NCBI RefSeq assembly: GCF_037392515.1
Contig: NC_090283.1
Location: 24,616,249 to 24,680,248 of the forward strand
DNA: 64,000 bases
Origin: Haliotis asinina
Lineage: Eukaryota; Mollusca; Gastropoda; Lepetellida; Haliotidae
Reading direction: 5' to 3'
Shown: positions 21,664 to 34,499 of the stretch, piece after piece
Position numbering within the stretch: position 1 is the stretch's first letter
Layout of the letters: every line of letters starts with the position of its first letter
The notes under the pieces: model-generated
What the model saw: the letters and a program-made list of their open reading frames with translations, nothing else
The model's database searches: none
What the model was told of the DNA's origin: nothing
Position numbers and translations under genes: made by a program

Positions 21664-21725
21664 TGTTGTTTACAAATTCGTTGTTTACCAATTTGTTGTT
21701 TACAGAGTTATTGTTTACAAGTTTA
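21664..21725 (+). repeat. 15-base repeat with forkhead-like motif
   Basis: TTGTTTAC occurs at 21666, 21681, 21696 and 21711, exactly 15 bases apart. The motif equals the core forkhead (FOX) recognition sequence GTAAACAA on the other strand. It is in intron 10, and binding is not implied. Confidence 0.8.
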
Positions 21726-22014
21726 TTATGTGTTTTCACTATAATGTACTGTAACCGTGATTGTGTTTTTGCATATTACACTACTCATCTGCGAGTTTCC
21801 ACCCCAAATTGTCGTCTTTATGCTGTTGCTATTTTGGCCTATGCACTTTTTTCACAGATAATGTTTCAAGCACATTTTACTCTAGTTGTTTTTTCCTTCA
21901 TTTTTTAAAGCCTTACATGTGCTTTCAGAATTTTCAGAGCCTAAAGTTTTTATAAAATGTTCTTATGTACACCAGATTTTGTGTGGATTACCTGAACGCA
22001 ACACATGCTGTCAA

Positions 22015-22287
22015 GGACCCGTGAAGGTCCTGGGGTAGAATAGGCCTTCAGCAACCCATGCTTGCCATAAAAGGTGACTATGCTTGTCGTAAGAGGCGAC
22101 TAACGGGATCGGGTGGTCAGACTAGCTGACTTGGTTGACACATGTCATCGGTTCCCAATTGCGCAGATCGATGCTCATCACTGGATTGTCTGGTCCAGAC
22201 TCGATTATTTACAGACCGTCGCCATATAGCTGGAATATTGCTAAGTGTGACGTAAAACTAAACTCACTCACTCACTCACTCACTCAC
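22015..22287 (+). repeat. SINE-B copy
   Basis: Near-complete: CAACCCATGCTTGCC, GTCGTAAGAGGCGACTAACG, TTGACACATGTCATCGGTTC, GCGCAGATCGATGCTCATC, GGATTGTCTGGTCCAGACTC, GCCATATAGCTGG and CGTAAAACTAAACTC, plus a (TCAC)n tail. Confidence 0.92.
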
Positions 22288-22484
22288 ATGCTGTCAAATT
22301 TTATTAAGTCTTATGTCACTGAGAAGTTAGAAATAGCAAAGTGGGAAGTCATAATTAGTTCCCAATGTATTTTCTCTAGTGCAAAAAGCGCAGAGGTTAA
22401 TCTTCTTTGCAAGGAGCATTGGAGCATTAAAGAATGATCATAGCTTTGTGGTTTAGGTTGGAAACAAAGCTGAGAAGATCTGGG

Positions 22485-22680
22485 TTAATTTAGTCTTCAA
22501 CAATCCATGCTTGTTGTAGGAGGTGATTAAAGGAATCAGGTGGTCAGACTTGGTTGACACATGTTATCATATCCCAGTTGTGATCACTGGATTGTCTGGT
22601 CCAGACTCAAATAATTACAGGCCACCACCATATAGCTGGAATATTGCTGAGTGTGGCGTTGAACAACAAAACAACAAACA
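22485..22680 (+). repeat. SINE-B copy with AAC-rich tail
   Basis: CAACAATCCATGCTTG, GGTGGTCAGACTTGGTTGAC, GGATTGTCTGGTCCAGACTC and CCATATAGCTGGAATATTGC. The tail is GTTGAACAACAAAACAACAA and not the usual (TCAC)n. Confidence 0.88.
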
Positions 22681-23080
22681 AACCGTGTCAGCTGATTGGC
22701 ATAAAGGACCATACAAGTTAAACCTATTACATTATCATAACCTGCTTCGTCCTCAGTTAATGTGTGGTGACAGAGAAGCTGTCGTAGATAAGAATTCAGT
22801 CATCTCATTATGCGCAAACAGTTAGCAAGTGTGAAAAATTGTTATATGTTTGCATGCCTGCCCTTTGAAGTTGAATTTCTAAATTGAATATTGCATGTAT
22901 TTTATACATTCATAGCATGTTATCATTTCATTTGAAAACCATATTCTTTTCATAAATTGTTTCCTGGTGTTTAAAACTGTATGATTTGTATTGAACATTT
23001 GAACATACAAGTGAAATAGAGGCATTGATGTCCAAGTCAACCTACTGCAACAGTCTGATGTGAATGGGTATTCCATGACT

Positions 23081-23318
23081 GATGACCCATGAAGATCTTT
23101 GCTAGAACTGATCTTCAGTAACCCATGCTTGTCCTGAGAGGTGACAAATGGAATGGGTGATCAGGCTTGCTGACATGAGTGACATGAAGCATATTTATGC
23201 CTTATGTATGACTTGGTTGACTTATTGTGTAGGATTGTCTGGTCCAGAGTTGATTATGGATAAATCGCCACTATTTGGCTGGAATACTGCTGAGTGTGAC
23301 ATGAAACAACAACCATCC
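23081..23318 (+). repeat. SINE-B copy
   Basis: GATGACCCATGAAGATC, GTAACCCATGCTTGTCC, GATCAGGCTTGCTGAC, AGGATTGTCTGGTCCAGAG, GGCTGGAATACTGCTGAG, then ATGAAACAACAACC. It has the same AAC-type tail as its upstream neighbour. Confidence 0.85.
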
Positions 23319-23558
23319 AACCATTATTGAAATCAGTTTTGACTGTGGTATGCTTCAAGGGGTCTGTCAAAGTGATCAACGTCCTGTATCACTTTGGTCT
23401 TTTGACTGTCTCATTCAATCATTAAGCATACAATTGTGGATTTCAGTTTCAAAGAAAAACAGATCCTTTGCATGTATAAAAACTTAAGGCTTAGGAGATT
23501 CAGGTTAGAACAAATCCTCTGCAAACTATGCTGATGGTAAGCGGTAAGAAACAGGTTT

Positions 23559-23890
23559 ACTGGCAAACAAGGATAACTTGAGTATTGACAATTGACCCAT
23601 ATTAGTATATACAAGTCCAGTCCACTGGCGCTTCCCATTGTGAGCAAATGGGCCTGAGGTTGCATATGATCAAGTGAAGTGCAATGGGTGAAGCATGTGA
23701 GAGTCTTCTGAGCAAGACATGTGCAGCTATGTGTGGAATTAATGTCATCATCATGCACTGCATGTGCACTAGCCTACATCTGCTATCATTCTCCCTTAAC
23801 AAACCAAATGGGTTTGCTCATTGCTGTGCACCTCTACTTCTCATAAATGCATTCTCTGTCCCGGTCCAACTTATCCTTGTTTGCCAGTAG
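23559..23890. repeat. Inverted-repeat element
   Basis: TACTGGCAAACAAGGATAAC at 23559 pairs with its reverse complement near 23869-23889 (one mismatch in about 22). A second weaker pair lies inside (TGAGCAAATGGG against a segment near 23815). The arrangement suggests a small foldback transposon of about 330 bases. No target duplication was identified. Confidence 0.45.
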
Positions 23891-24099
23891 GTTCAGTAAT
23901 CAAACAACAGGGATTGTTGCTCGCTGTATTGATTCCCGGTATGACTGGTACAATTTTTACACCTATACCATATAGCTGAAATGTTGCAGGTTTTGGAACC
24001 AAACAGCTCTCTCAAAGTCATTGCTAGTTAGATACCACTCATACCAAAACATATTTCTAAAATATATCTTTAAAGCTTTCTTTAACAATATATCTTCAG

Positions 24100-24192
24100 A
24101 TGACCAGAAGGTGTATAACGAAGATGCTTTCATCCTCCAAGTGATTGAAGCATACTGCAACAGTGCCAAAACAAGACACACCGTCAACTCCT
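24100..24192 (+). CDS. ARHGEF7: PIX exon 11: VIEAYC block
   Basis: Residues about 396-426: DDQKVYNEDAFILQ, then VIEAYCNSAKTRHTVNS. Vertebrate PIX has DAQILKVIEAYCTSAKTRQ at this point, just before the alternatively spliced insert region. The acceptor is TTCAG and the donor is GTGAGT. It leaves in phase 1. The next confident exon is 18 kb away, and in vertebrates this is where isoform-specific exons occur. Confidence 0.94.
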
Positions 24193-24249
24193 GTGAGTAT
24201 TTCTACACTGGCAGGGTTAGGATGAAAGTGTTACGAACATAGATCTCAT

Positions 24250-26400
24250 GTCAATGTTTCTTTATCACTTCTGTTGTGATTAAACCAGGAGTAATTCCAT
24301 GATAGCTTAAAACTGGATATTTCCTTGTTGTTTCAACTGTCTGCAAGCTGTGCAATAAATTTTCATAAAAATGCAGTTTTATCTCCCACTTAAGATAATC
24401 TGACAATCAGAGGAATCCATTTTTTTTTTTTTGGTTGGTGCCTAATGTGTGAAAATGTGCAGTGTTAAAATTGGTTCATATGGAAATAGTTTTTGGAAAT
24501 GTGAATGAAATATATGGATTATTTTTAATGCTTTTATTATCCAGATATGCTCACACTAGCATAACGAATTTGATTTGTATTCTATGCAATTTGCAATACA
24601 TCACTATATAAATCTTGCAGAAACATTTCTTGACAAAGAATGTGAAGAAACTGCATTTATTAGGGCATTACATGATATTATCACAAGATATGTTCTTGTG
24701 TCTTATAAAACACTACTGGATAGATTGATATAGCAAACTGGAGTTGTGTCCCTTTAAGCATTATATCTGTTTGGTGGGCAGTTTAGATCTGCAGTCAAAC
24801 ATGGTTTTGTAGGATTTTTCTTTGGCAATTTTGCCATCATATCAGATTTTAGAACCAGATACAGCTTAATAAACCTTCATGAATGTGCATTATTTCGGGT
24901 TTTTTTCTGAGAACGTTTTTCTTCTTGGTGAAAGTAATCCATTGTTATTCGAATCTCAGGTAGACAAATCATGTCAGAGGCACGAAAACAAAATAAAGGT
25001 ATGAAAATACCCAGGTTTTAAGTTTGTACTCGGCATTTGTGTCAACAGTTTTATATAGGTAGAATTTTACGTCACGTTTGCAGATGCATGTTGCCCGAAT
25101 TTTGAGTTTCTAACCTCTAACACATATATACTCATTAGATTTGGGTAGTAAAACGTCTAGGCGAAATTCTTGTACAGTCTGCTTTTATCATTTATTTTTG
25201 TAGGGCGAATTTTTTTTTTTTAAGTTCCACTTTCGGATAAATTAACAGTCTACTGATAATGGTTAATTTATTACCATGACAACAAATTCCAGTTTCTGAA
25301 AATGTGGACGTTCAGTGTTTATTGTTAATGTGTTGTAACAAATACAGAACATTACAAAAGTACTGGTTGCTCTGACCAAATGATGCTATCAAATGTATGA
25401 TCATAATTAAATTCTTTATTTATGAATCATAAACATCCTAATTAAATTAAATATCTAGGACTTGTGATTGTCTGATTTTGAGGGTAATGAGTGAATTGTT
25501 TTTGTCTCGACTGCTTCGAGATGTGGAGATGGTGTCTTCGAGGTGTAGTGATTGTCAGATGTTACCTGCCCTTGCCTTACAGTTTTGTACTTTCACAATT
25601 TTTAGCTGATGAATACTCAACTATTACAATTTTATACATGTTCAGAAGGCTCTGTTTGGCTGAATGAGCATGTCCGCTTCTAATATGCAGAGATTCAGTG
25701 CACCTGTACTTAAACAATATATATCCGTTTATGTTTTCCAAATTTAGCTTAAGAAGTATAAGTGTGCTTCTGACTGAGAATGTAAATTTGTTTGGATATT
25801 GCAAAAATGGCTACTTAAGTCAGGTACCAACAAGATATTTCTAATTATTTTTAATAATGAAATTTTGGCGGTTCGAATATATTTTGTACAGAAGATATTA
25901 TTCCGCTTCTTTTTCTGTGTAGGTTCAGATCTCTGCATTTAGAATGTTCATCCTGAAGGGATGTTTTGCATGTTGCCATTTTAGGCTATGTAAGGAAGAT
26001 GCCTGTTTATTAAAGGAAATTTCTTCTTGTCTGATTTTATTTTTAGGATTAAAGTGTAAATTTAAAGGCAAAATGTGGTTCTGCAAAGCTGAATAATATT
26101 CTGCATTGACGAATTTAAAAGTTCATATTAAATCCATACTCCTTTGTGCCAGAACATAATGATATGTTTCCATCGTTGTGACGTCTATTGCAAATGACCC
26201 AGATATAACGTGCAGTCTGTGCAATATGCTTTTAATGTTGAATGTTCACATCAGTATACTTGTCTTTTTATAATGTGTACCCTCAGGTATCGATAGTGAT
26301 AATGTCACTTGTTTGTAGATCACGTTTTTCTTCCTTATGTGCAGCACAAAATGCATTTTAAAAGCCGCAACTTTAGCTGAACTTAAGGCTTTGTAATGAC
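24250..26400. other. Intron 11, AT-rich, no gene seen
   Basis: T-rich intronic sequence with homopolymer T runs (24420, 25210). Apart from the candidate 39-base exon I see nothing supportable. Confidence 0.5.
24960..24998 (+). CDS. Candidate 39-base cassette exon
   Basis: A possible small exon in intron 11. It has an acceptor (GAATCTCAG ending at 24959), 39 bases and a donor GTATGA. Being 13 codons long it keeps the phase-1 register between exons 11 and 12, and reads RQIMSEARKQNK in that frame. A basic Ser/Arg/Lys peptide just before the GIT-binding block resembles the SRKES segment of vertebrate PIX. This is phase logic and weak similarity only; a chance match is quite possible. Confidence 0.25.
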
Positions 26401-26409
26401 TTTGATGTT

Positions 26410-26870
26410 TGCGTTGTGAAAACAAGATCAGTGCCCCGTTCCACCAGGCAGTCATATCACTAGGACAGTCGTAAGTGTATGTTGAAGTATCAGATAACGA
26501 TAACCTTAGTGTTACGATTGTGTTGTGAAAACAAGATCAGTGCCCCGTTCCACCAGGCAGTCATATCACTAGGACGGTCATAAGTGTGTGTTGAAGTATC
26601 AGATAACGATAACCTTAGTGTTACGATTGTGTTGTGAAAATAAGATCAGTGCCCTGATCTGCCAAGCAGTCGTAGCGCAAAGATAGTCGTAAGTCTGTGT
26701 GGAAGTATAGGAGTTATGAGCACCTTAGTGTTACGATGGCATTCTGAAAACAAAATTTGCACTCTGATCCTCTAAGCAATCGTAGGACTAAGACAGTCAT
26801 AATAAGTCTGTGTTGAAGGATGAGAGTTACGATGGCCTGAGTGTTACGATCGTGTTGTGAAAAGGGGCCC
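26410..26870 (+). repeat. 109-base tandem array
   Basis: TTGTGAAAACAAGATCAGTG recurs at 26414, 26523 and 26632 (109 bases apart), and two more diverged units follow to about 26870. Each unit contains CAGTCGTAAGTGT or a variant, TTGAAGTAT, and CCTTAGTGTTACGAT. The motif set is shared with the array at 43440-43830. Confidence 0.93.
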
Positions 26871-26879
26871 ACTGCTTTA

Positions 26880-29680
26880 GCTGAGAGGAAATGTTTCATT
26901 TGCCTTAGTTTGTGCATTTATACAAATGCTGCAATTTTATTTTTAAGCATGAGGCTTAAGTGTCTGTTTTCAGAATTGTTTGAATCTACAGAGTTATGGC
27001 TGCAAGTGGCATGATATGCTGTGCAGTTATGTACCTTGGGTGTGCTAGGATCCTGAGATAATGGTTTTGAATCCTAGATTCTCCTTGATTATGATCATTG
27101 GCATCACCATGGCTGTCACTGTAGGTATTCACAAGATGTGAAAATGTAGGACTGTGTAACTTCGAGATTTCTTCATATTGAATCTCATAACTGAAAGACT
27201 GTTCATCATAGCATAAAACAATATGCACTCACTCTGATTACAAGGGGTTGGTTAACTGCCATAACAAGTTTTCTTTTCAACTACAAGTCAAATTCTACTG
27301 TTTACCAGATTTCCTTTCCCTGTCAACCATTTGTGTCTTGGGTTAATACTGGAAATAATTTGGTTAAAGTTTCTTAAAACTTTCATGGAGAACTTAATAT
27401 CTTTTTATTATGGAGTACTTTAAGACATTGAAGTTTTTTCTCTATAACATCTAAGTAGTCGGCTTTTAAAAAGTATTTTGTGGAGAAGTTTTTAATGACA
27501 CCTGGTATGGATATTTGCAAACAAGTCAAACTCATTATTTTCTATGTAACCTGTTTTGAGTTGGACTCCCACTTTCCTTAAACTTTCACACCTTCCATCT
27601 TTTTATGACTATTTTAGCTTATATCGGGTATGTGTTTAATCCCAGGGGTTTCAGTTATAATGTTTAAATTGTTTCATAGTTTCACACTTAGATGTACGAG
27701 TATATTTTGCTACAAAATTAGTTTCTTTTGAAACAAACGTATCTTTGATCTCAAATTTGAGGATGGATTAGGTTGAAATTGTATCATTTGTTAATTGTAT
27801 CATAAATAAAAAGTCTTCAAAAGTTTAAAAGTGAAAACCTTAACTTTTTTGGGTGTTACAAGCAACACATTTTGTGTGGCCACAGCCAATCTAGGGGGGT
27901 CATAGTTTTGTTTTTGTAATATTGTAACCAAAGGGAAAGTTCAAAACTACTGGGTTTACGTTTAGTTTATAATCTGTGGACACAAATTATTTTTTGTTAT
28001 TTTTATTTATTTGTGCACATTCTTGCCACAGTTTTAAAAGTTGCTCAATTATGTAGAAGAAGCATTTTGTTTATCACCTTGGTGCGATCACTTGATGTTC
28101 AGTTTAGGGAAAGTGGGTGTGGTAAAAGCAGGGAATCTCATGCTGCATTTTGTATAATATTTTGAAATAAATATTGTAAATTTTGATTGCTGTGTCCTTG
28201 TTTGTACTGCTGTTGTAAGCACTCCCTCTGGCACTGTGTGTTGGTCTATAGCAAGGAATAAATAGTGGACCATTTACTCGAATATCTCGGCTGCATGGAA
28301 AACGTAACGATCGTTAATCTTCATTGCTGAGTTTAGTTGCTTTGAAATACAGAGATATTATTCACTCACATTCACCAGAAACATTCTCAATGCATGGTTT
28401 TTGTTTGGTGAGTTTTTTTGGATCCTGAGCAGTTATGACCTACAAAGCCCCAAAGAGTTTTCGTTTGTTAGTGATGCCAAAGAATTTTTGATGGAAATTA
28501 TGAAAATGTTCCCATGCCATCGTCTTCAATTAAATCACAGCTTCAGGGCATACTAACATGAAGTTGTTATCTTGATAAAACATTGACTTAAAAATTGTGT
28601 GAGTGAGTGATAAAAATCAAACCAATATTTTCCCCAAGACATTTACATTCAATTTCTCCTCGTCTTAACCCAGTCTGCTTTTTTCTGAAATTTGCTTCAC
28701 CCAATCTGGTTCACCCATTCCTACAGAAGTGGTTTACCTGGGCACTCGTGGTTTACCTGGTTTACACAAAACCATGAATTGTATTCCTATCCAGTCAGTT
28801 TCCCAGTTCCTCCTTTCGGACAACATTTTCATCTGTTATGGTTTTTAGCCGACACATTTTTCTGTATCTGTTATTGCAATTTGTGTTATGGACTAGTGCA
28901 TGACGTTTCCTGTTGAGAATATTTTTAAATCTGCATAGAATTTCAGGACTGTATGAAACAGATTATGAGGAAAACATTTTTATCCAATAATAAGCATTAA
29001 AATAATAGTTAGTACCCTTTTCATGCATGAAGTCTGTCTTAAGTGATTTTTTTCTGCAAGGCAAAGCATTTTTAAAGAATTGGATGACAGATTTTATTGT
29101 TCTAAGATATTAAAGCTGGAAAGAAATGTGATATTGGTTGTTCACTTTTCACTGTAACTTTCTGAAGAAGAAAATCTACCTGAAAGTTAGCTTATGTTTT
29201 GTTCCAATCTACTGGCAAACATATGTCTTGAAAAATCTGTAAACCAACAAACATGAAAACAGTGGCCTGTAAAATGTACTATTTGCAGACTTGGCACTTT
29301 CAAATGATGTGTTCCATATACTGGGTTCACCTGATTGACAGTCAAGTGAGGTCATACAATGGTTTACTTGTCAAGCATGTAATGTGTTTTAAGCCAAGGA
29401 GAGCAGCCATGTTGAACAAATATAGGCCATTACCTGCCCCTTTTCCAGAATTTTCTATCGTGTTTTATTTTTTGCAACTTCCAATTTTGATGCTCATGTC
29501 ACAATGCCCTCATATCCCCTTCAAATACATATTAGGCTATGTCATATTTTTTTTTAATTGCCAGACTGAAACACTCACTCTTTAGGATGCATGTCTTCCT
29601 GTTGGTTCGTTACATGTCCCTTGCTTATTTGTTCAAATTTGTGGAATATCAGTACTGACAACAACACTTGTTATTGTCGT
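26880..29680. other. Intron 11, no gene seen
   Basis: AT-rich, long T runs, no recognised exon or element. Confidence 0.5.
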
Positions 29681-29683
29681 CTG

Positions 29684-29900
29684 AGCAGTGAGGTAGTCTA
29701 GTGACTGAAGAATCCACTTGTCATGCAGAAAACCAGGAATGCTGGAATATTGTTGAAAGCACAGTGTTCAAAGATTGTGTTTCAAAGCAATGGGCCATTC
29801 TGTCTTGTAAGCTTCAGATATGTGTGATACACCAAAACTTCACAGGACCCATAGATGGAATATTGCTAAAAACGGCGTAAAACCAAACTCACTCACTCAC
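29684..29900 (+). repeat. SINE-A, interrupted copy
   Basis: Head and short tail at 29684-29770 (GAGGTAGTCTAGTGACTG, GCTGGAATATTGTTGAAAGC), then a second tail at 29851-29900 (GGAATATTGCTAAAAACGGC, AACTCACTCACTCAC). This is either two truncated copies or one copy with an insertion. Confidence 0.65.
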
Positions 29901-29909
29901 TTTTATGGC

Positions 29910-32900
29910 CATCACAGTAGACCTAAGACATTCAAATGAGCTACAGTACCTTGGCAATTATTTAATGTTTCACCTGACTGTTGTCAAATGCACAAGCCAT
30001 TGACTAGTATGTCTAGAATCTATGTAGGTGACAGGTGTGATATATTTGTTGTAGTGCACAGTGTTATGTGAGACCCCAGGTGTGTGATCCTCATTATACC
30101 TTCCTCTGTCAGACTTCTGTTTCTCTATCCAGCCCAGCTCTTTCACTGCACTGTATTGGATGAATTGTACTCCTGCATTCCCAACACTTAGCCTTATGAC
30201 CATGTAGAATTGTAAGACAGAAATATCTCCAAAACATTTCATTCACTCTCATCCCGTCAAATTAATGCTTTCTAAGTAGAGCTTCTTTCTAAGTATGCCA
30301 AAACGCCACGGAGACCGATTTGTAATCATTCAGATTTTATTATGTAATATTTTCATTAATTTAGAAAAGGAGTTACCTGATACTGAATAGTGGTGGTCCA
30401 AAAGGTGATGTCACTAGTCCCTCCTCCTTTGTGTTATTGTCAGAATAACAGACTTTGCCAATTAAAATAACCCAGTTTGATATTTTATATGTAGGATCTT
30501 TGGTCTATCAGATCTGTTTTGGGATTTGAGCATACCAATATGAGGACACTTATAAAACAAGATTAAATATGAGTGTTCTGACACTTCTTAAAAAAAAGTT
30601 AAATATGAGGGTTCTGACACTTTAAGCCTAAGGAGTATTCCTGTTAATAGATTACCAGTAATCCATGGTTGTCATAAGTGATGACAAAATGAATCCAGTG
30701 GCTTTTTATTCAGATGAAGTGGATTTTTGTTCTCAGTAAACATCAGTGGATTGTCTGGTTCTGACAGCTGAAATATTGCTGTTTATGCAGTTTGGCCTGT
30801 TCTAAGACACAGAGCAATTGGTTTGGTATTTAGATATTTTGACTGCTTAAAGCTTGGTTTTAATGATTATCATTTAAGACATATTTCAAACATCAGCACG
30901 AACTTCAATTACTTTGGTTAGGATAATAGTAATGTGATTATTATATTCTGAGAATATGTGATGGAAACTGAAAAAGATACATAGCAGACTCGAAAAGGTT
31001 CTGGGTAAATATCAGAAATGTGCTTAAAAAGCATCCAAGAAATGAGTCATATTATGCAATTAGAATATTATGATAATTTTTTCATACTGATAATTAATGA
31101 TAATGTTCTACACACAAGTTATCCAGCTCGACTATTTTATGTAGCAATTACTTCGCTCTAATTCATTATTTCCTCATTTTTCCAACATTGAAAAAATAAA
31201 ATGCAGAACTAAACTTAATGAAAACAGCAAAAAACTTGTGCACCAAATCAGACAAAACTGTGCATAAAAATGTGCACCACAAAAAAGTAAAGCAATCCAG
31301 AATGTGTGGCAGAAACACATGCATGTGATTTCCCTGAGGAGTCTGATGAGATACATAAGGCTATTCAGCTGTAACAATAGCGGAAGATGAAGAACCCTAG
31401 GGAGCTCAGCTGCTGCAATTATATCTGATTCCTGGGACCAGATACTGCCAGTTGCTTTGTCAATAATTTTCTTATGCCCGTGAGAAATAGAAAGCCAACA
31501 ATATATCAAGTTTCACAGGGAAATGGTTGCCAATGTTGAAAACTAGTTGAGGAGACTTCACTTTAAACCTCCCAGAATTAGGGCCACGTTCTCTCTCTCG
31601 AACATTCTGTTAAGGGTTTATACATCCTATGAGACATTTAGTCTTTACATGGAGATCATGTAAATGTTTTTGAATCAATTAGAATTGTGTCAGAAATTTA
31701 AATAAATTCATATTTATATTCATAATTTTGTGGACACAATGCTTCCATAGGGAACTTTTTAAAATTAGGTACTGTTACAGAAAACAGCTTAAAAAAGCCA
31801 CAAGGATTCCTCTTGACTGGTCCTTTTCTCACATGTGAAGATTTTGTTGTTATTAACAAAGTAATTGTCCATGGATAATTTTACAGAATTCAATCAAGCT
31901 TCATGTACATTTTATTTGCCACAAGAGTATGTACACTTCACCAGATTACTGTTTACTCAACTTGAAAAGATTATATCATGATGGTTGATTGCTCTTGAAC
32001 CACGGGAGGTAACTCCCAATTATAAAAGGGAAATAACTCATGTCTCATGTGTCCTGCTATCTCTTCATGCTGCTTGCCATGGAGCAGTGGATCTTACAAA
32101 ACTACGACTCAGCGATGGATCGGGATCCGGATCCGGATCGGGATCAAATTCCAGTGGAGGGGCATACTCAGATCCACTTATCTCCCCTGATTTGGAAGAA
32201 TATCACTTCCTTAGGGGGCGCCACATGATGCAGGGATTTTGTTGTGCTACTTTTCCCCTTGCAAGAGGATTGGCAAAAACAATTAAACGGTTGTGAATTT
32301 TTTCAAGGTTCAACGCGTCCTTCGTCCTTACGGTGCTTATAAATGGATTAGATTATGATATCATAATTAATATTACATATATGGTATATAGAATCGGGTA
32401 TTATGTGTAGTAAATACACGTTATTTGTGTAGTGGTATAGTATGAGTCTCTGTAAAATGATTTTTTGACATTTCAGTCAATTTGACTCAAGTTGTATAGG
32501 ACATATTTATCACAACAGTATTCCATATCAGGAGTAAATGGTTTCAGTGAAGCTGAAGGTCACAAGAATATGAAAACTTCAAATCATTTTACAGAGAAAA
32601 ACTTTCCAACATGGCTGAAAAGTGATTCGTTATGAGCATTGTATATGAATACACAAGCCTGGTTGGCTGTTAAAACAGGAATGACTTCTTTTCTGTGGAT
32701 TAACTCTATATACCTTTGGCAATTTACTTTTTTATTAGTTTGTTAAGAAACAATATCACTCCTTAATTTTCTTTTCTAATTCCAGTCATAACTAGGGGGA
32801 AATGTAAGCCAAATGTGCAAGTCATGTAAGCAAAAGAGAATTTAGTTTGAAAAACTTCAATTTTGGGTTTTTTCCTTTTGTTGAAAAATTATTTGTTCTG

Positions 32901-34260
32901 AAACAGGAATAAAAAAGTATCTCCTACGAAAATCCCAGACTGGTCTTATCGTGTATTACATGTCTGCAGCAAATATAATAATTGTATTGAAATTTTGGTC
33001 CACACAAAGAGGTATGTTAACTAGTTTATTTAATGAAAAATAGTTTGGAATGCTTTCCTTCCCCCTCATGGGAAATTTTTCAGGACATGAAATTCAGCTT
33101 TATTATTCAATTAAAATTCAGTAGCTCACATTTTGCCTCCTATTATACAGAAATCAATACATAATATTAAATTAATTTTTTATGATTTTGAATTGTAGTG
33201 GAAAGGATGAAAGTCAGTATGGGATTAAAGCTGAGTGAATAATTTTTCCTATGCCTCTGTGACAAAGTGTTATATGTTGAATGTCACTCTCTTTGAAACT
33301 AGCCTCTGACAAATTCATATTTTCACATATATTATGACTATAGAATTTACATTAACTGTAGAATAATTATTTATAATAAGGATGCTTAACGGGTATGTTA
33401 TCTTGTTATGTAGTATATACATATCTATAACATTATTGTTTTTTAGGACTTCAGCAATTCACCCAGACCTCGATTCAATTTGATTTTTGATATTGGACCC
33501 TTGATTCGATCATTTTCAATTCACTTCTTCATACAAGTAAAAACACAAGATTTCATTTTACTCTCAGAATCGTTTTGGGTTTTTTTTTTCAGAAATGTTT
33601 TAATGTGAAATCCATTGTCAACTTAGCAATTCATATTGAATAAATTAACCATGTATAATATTGATAGTGATTCAATTTTAAATTGCCAAGGAGCAAGGAT
33701 TGGTGTCAGCCAATCACATTAGGCCATATATCAGCGCAAAATCAAAATTGTGCTCTAGCTGTGTGTAAACAATTTAAATAGGTATTTAAATATCAATGGA
33801 AATAGTGATATGGTTATCAAAAATTGAAGTGTCAGATTCGAGTTTCTATTAATCAAACTGAATTATGTGAAAACATATCTTTAACATACATATCTACCTG
33901 TGAAGTGGTGAACAGTGAAAGTGCCTCACTGTAAAGCACAACACACTCATTCAACATATTCAAAAGAATTCAGCTGTCAAGCGTGAATTTAACAGCTGAA
34001 GTTTGTGATAATCATAACATCACTTTTCAGCCATGTTCTATGGGTTATGTATACACAAGCATCCTTGACAAGTCTCTGTATGTAATGATGATAGATTGTG
34101 ACTTGTCAGTTCTCGTGAATGTTAATAAAATTCTTAATTGTTATTTTAAAATCATTTGCAAGCATAATCCTGTAGAAAAGTGGAAGCATTTTTATAAGGA
34201 AAAAACAACAACTTTTGTTTATGGATTCCCTTCATCCTGATTTATTATATATTATGATTT
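29910..34260. other. Intron 11, mostly unassigned
   Basis: AT-rich. It includes a very degraded SINE-B-like trace at about 30640-30795 (ATCCATGGTTGTCATAAG, GGATTGTCTGG) and the candidate terminal exon at 32088-32296. Otherwise nothing recognised. Confidence 0.45.
32088..32296 (+). CDS. Candidate alternative terminal exon
   Basis: A GC-richer open stretch inside intron 11. The acceptor GAGCAG ends at 32087 behind a pyrimidine-rich tract. Joined in phase 1 to exon 11 it would read DLTKLRLSDGSGSGSG, then a Ser/Gly run, YSDPLISPDLEEYHFL and a basic tail to a stop at 32294-32296. Vertebrate PIX genes have a longer alternative C-terminus branching at this point, rich in Asp, Ser and Leu, but the sequences do not align convincingly. 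The Gly-Ser run comes from a GGATCC/GGATCG repeat. Low confidence. Confidence 0.22.
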
Positions 34261-34280
34261 CTTTATATTTTCTGTATCAA

Positions 34281-34480
34281 TAAAGCACTTTACTGGAAAT
34301 ATATTATCTATAAAGGTACTTATTTGGTATAAATAAGGTGTAAGGCTTAGCATAGATTTTGATTTTTGAAGATAATGTATTAAAGCACTTTACTGGAAAT
34401 ATGTTATGAATGAAAGTTCCTATTTGGTATGAACCCTGTAAGATAGTGAGTGGAGTTGGAAATCCATAGTGAAATGTCTT
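34281..34480 (+). repeat. 100-base direct duplication
   Basis: TAAAGCACTTTACTGGAAAT starts at 34281 and again at 34381; the following TAT-TTAT and CCTATTTGGTAT pieces are also shared. Two diverged copies. Confidence 0.8.
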
Positions 34481-34499
34481 CATCTTTGTATTCAGATTT

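Noticed and set aside
22135-22437. Open frame with SWNIAKCD and SLTHSLTH strings
   Set aside because: The strings are the translated SINE-B tail and (TCAC)n; the same peptides appear at other SINE copies.
33450-33720. Possible transposon fragment with ATTCAATTTGAT-type repeats
   Set aside because: Loose AT-rich similarity only; no inverted ends or target duplication found.
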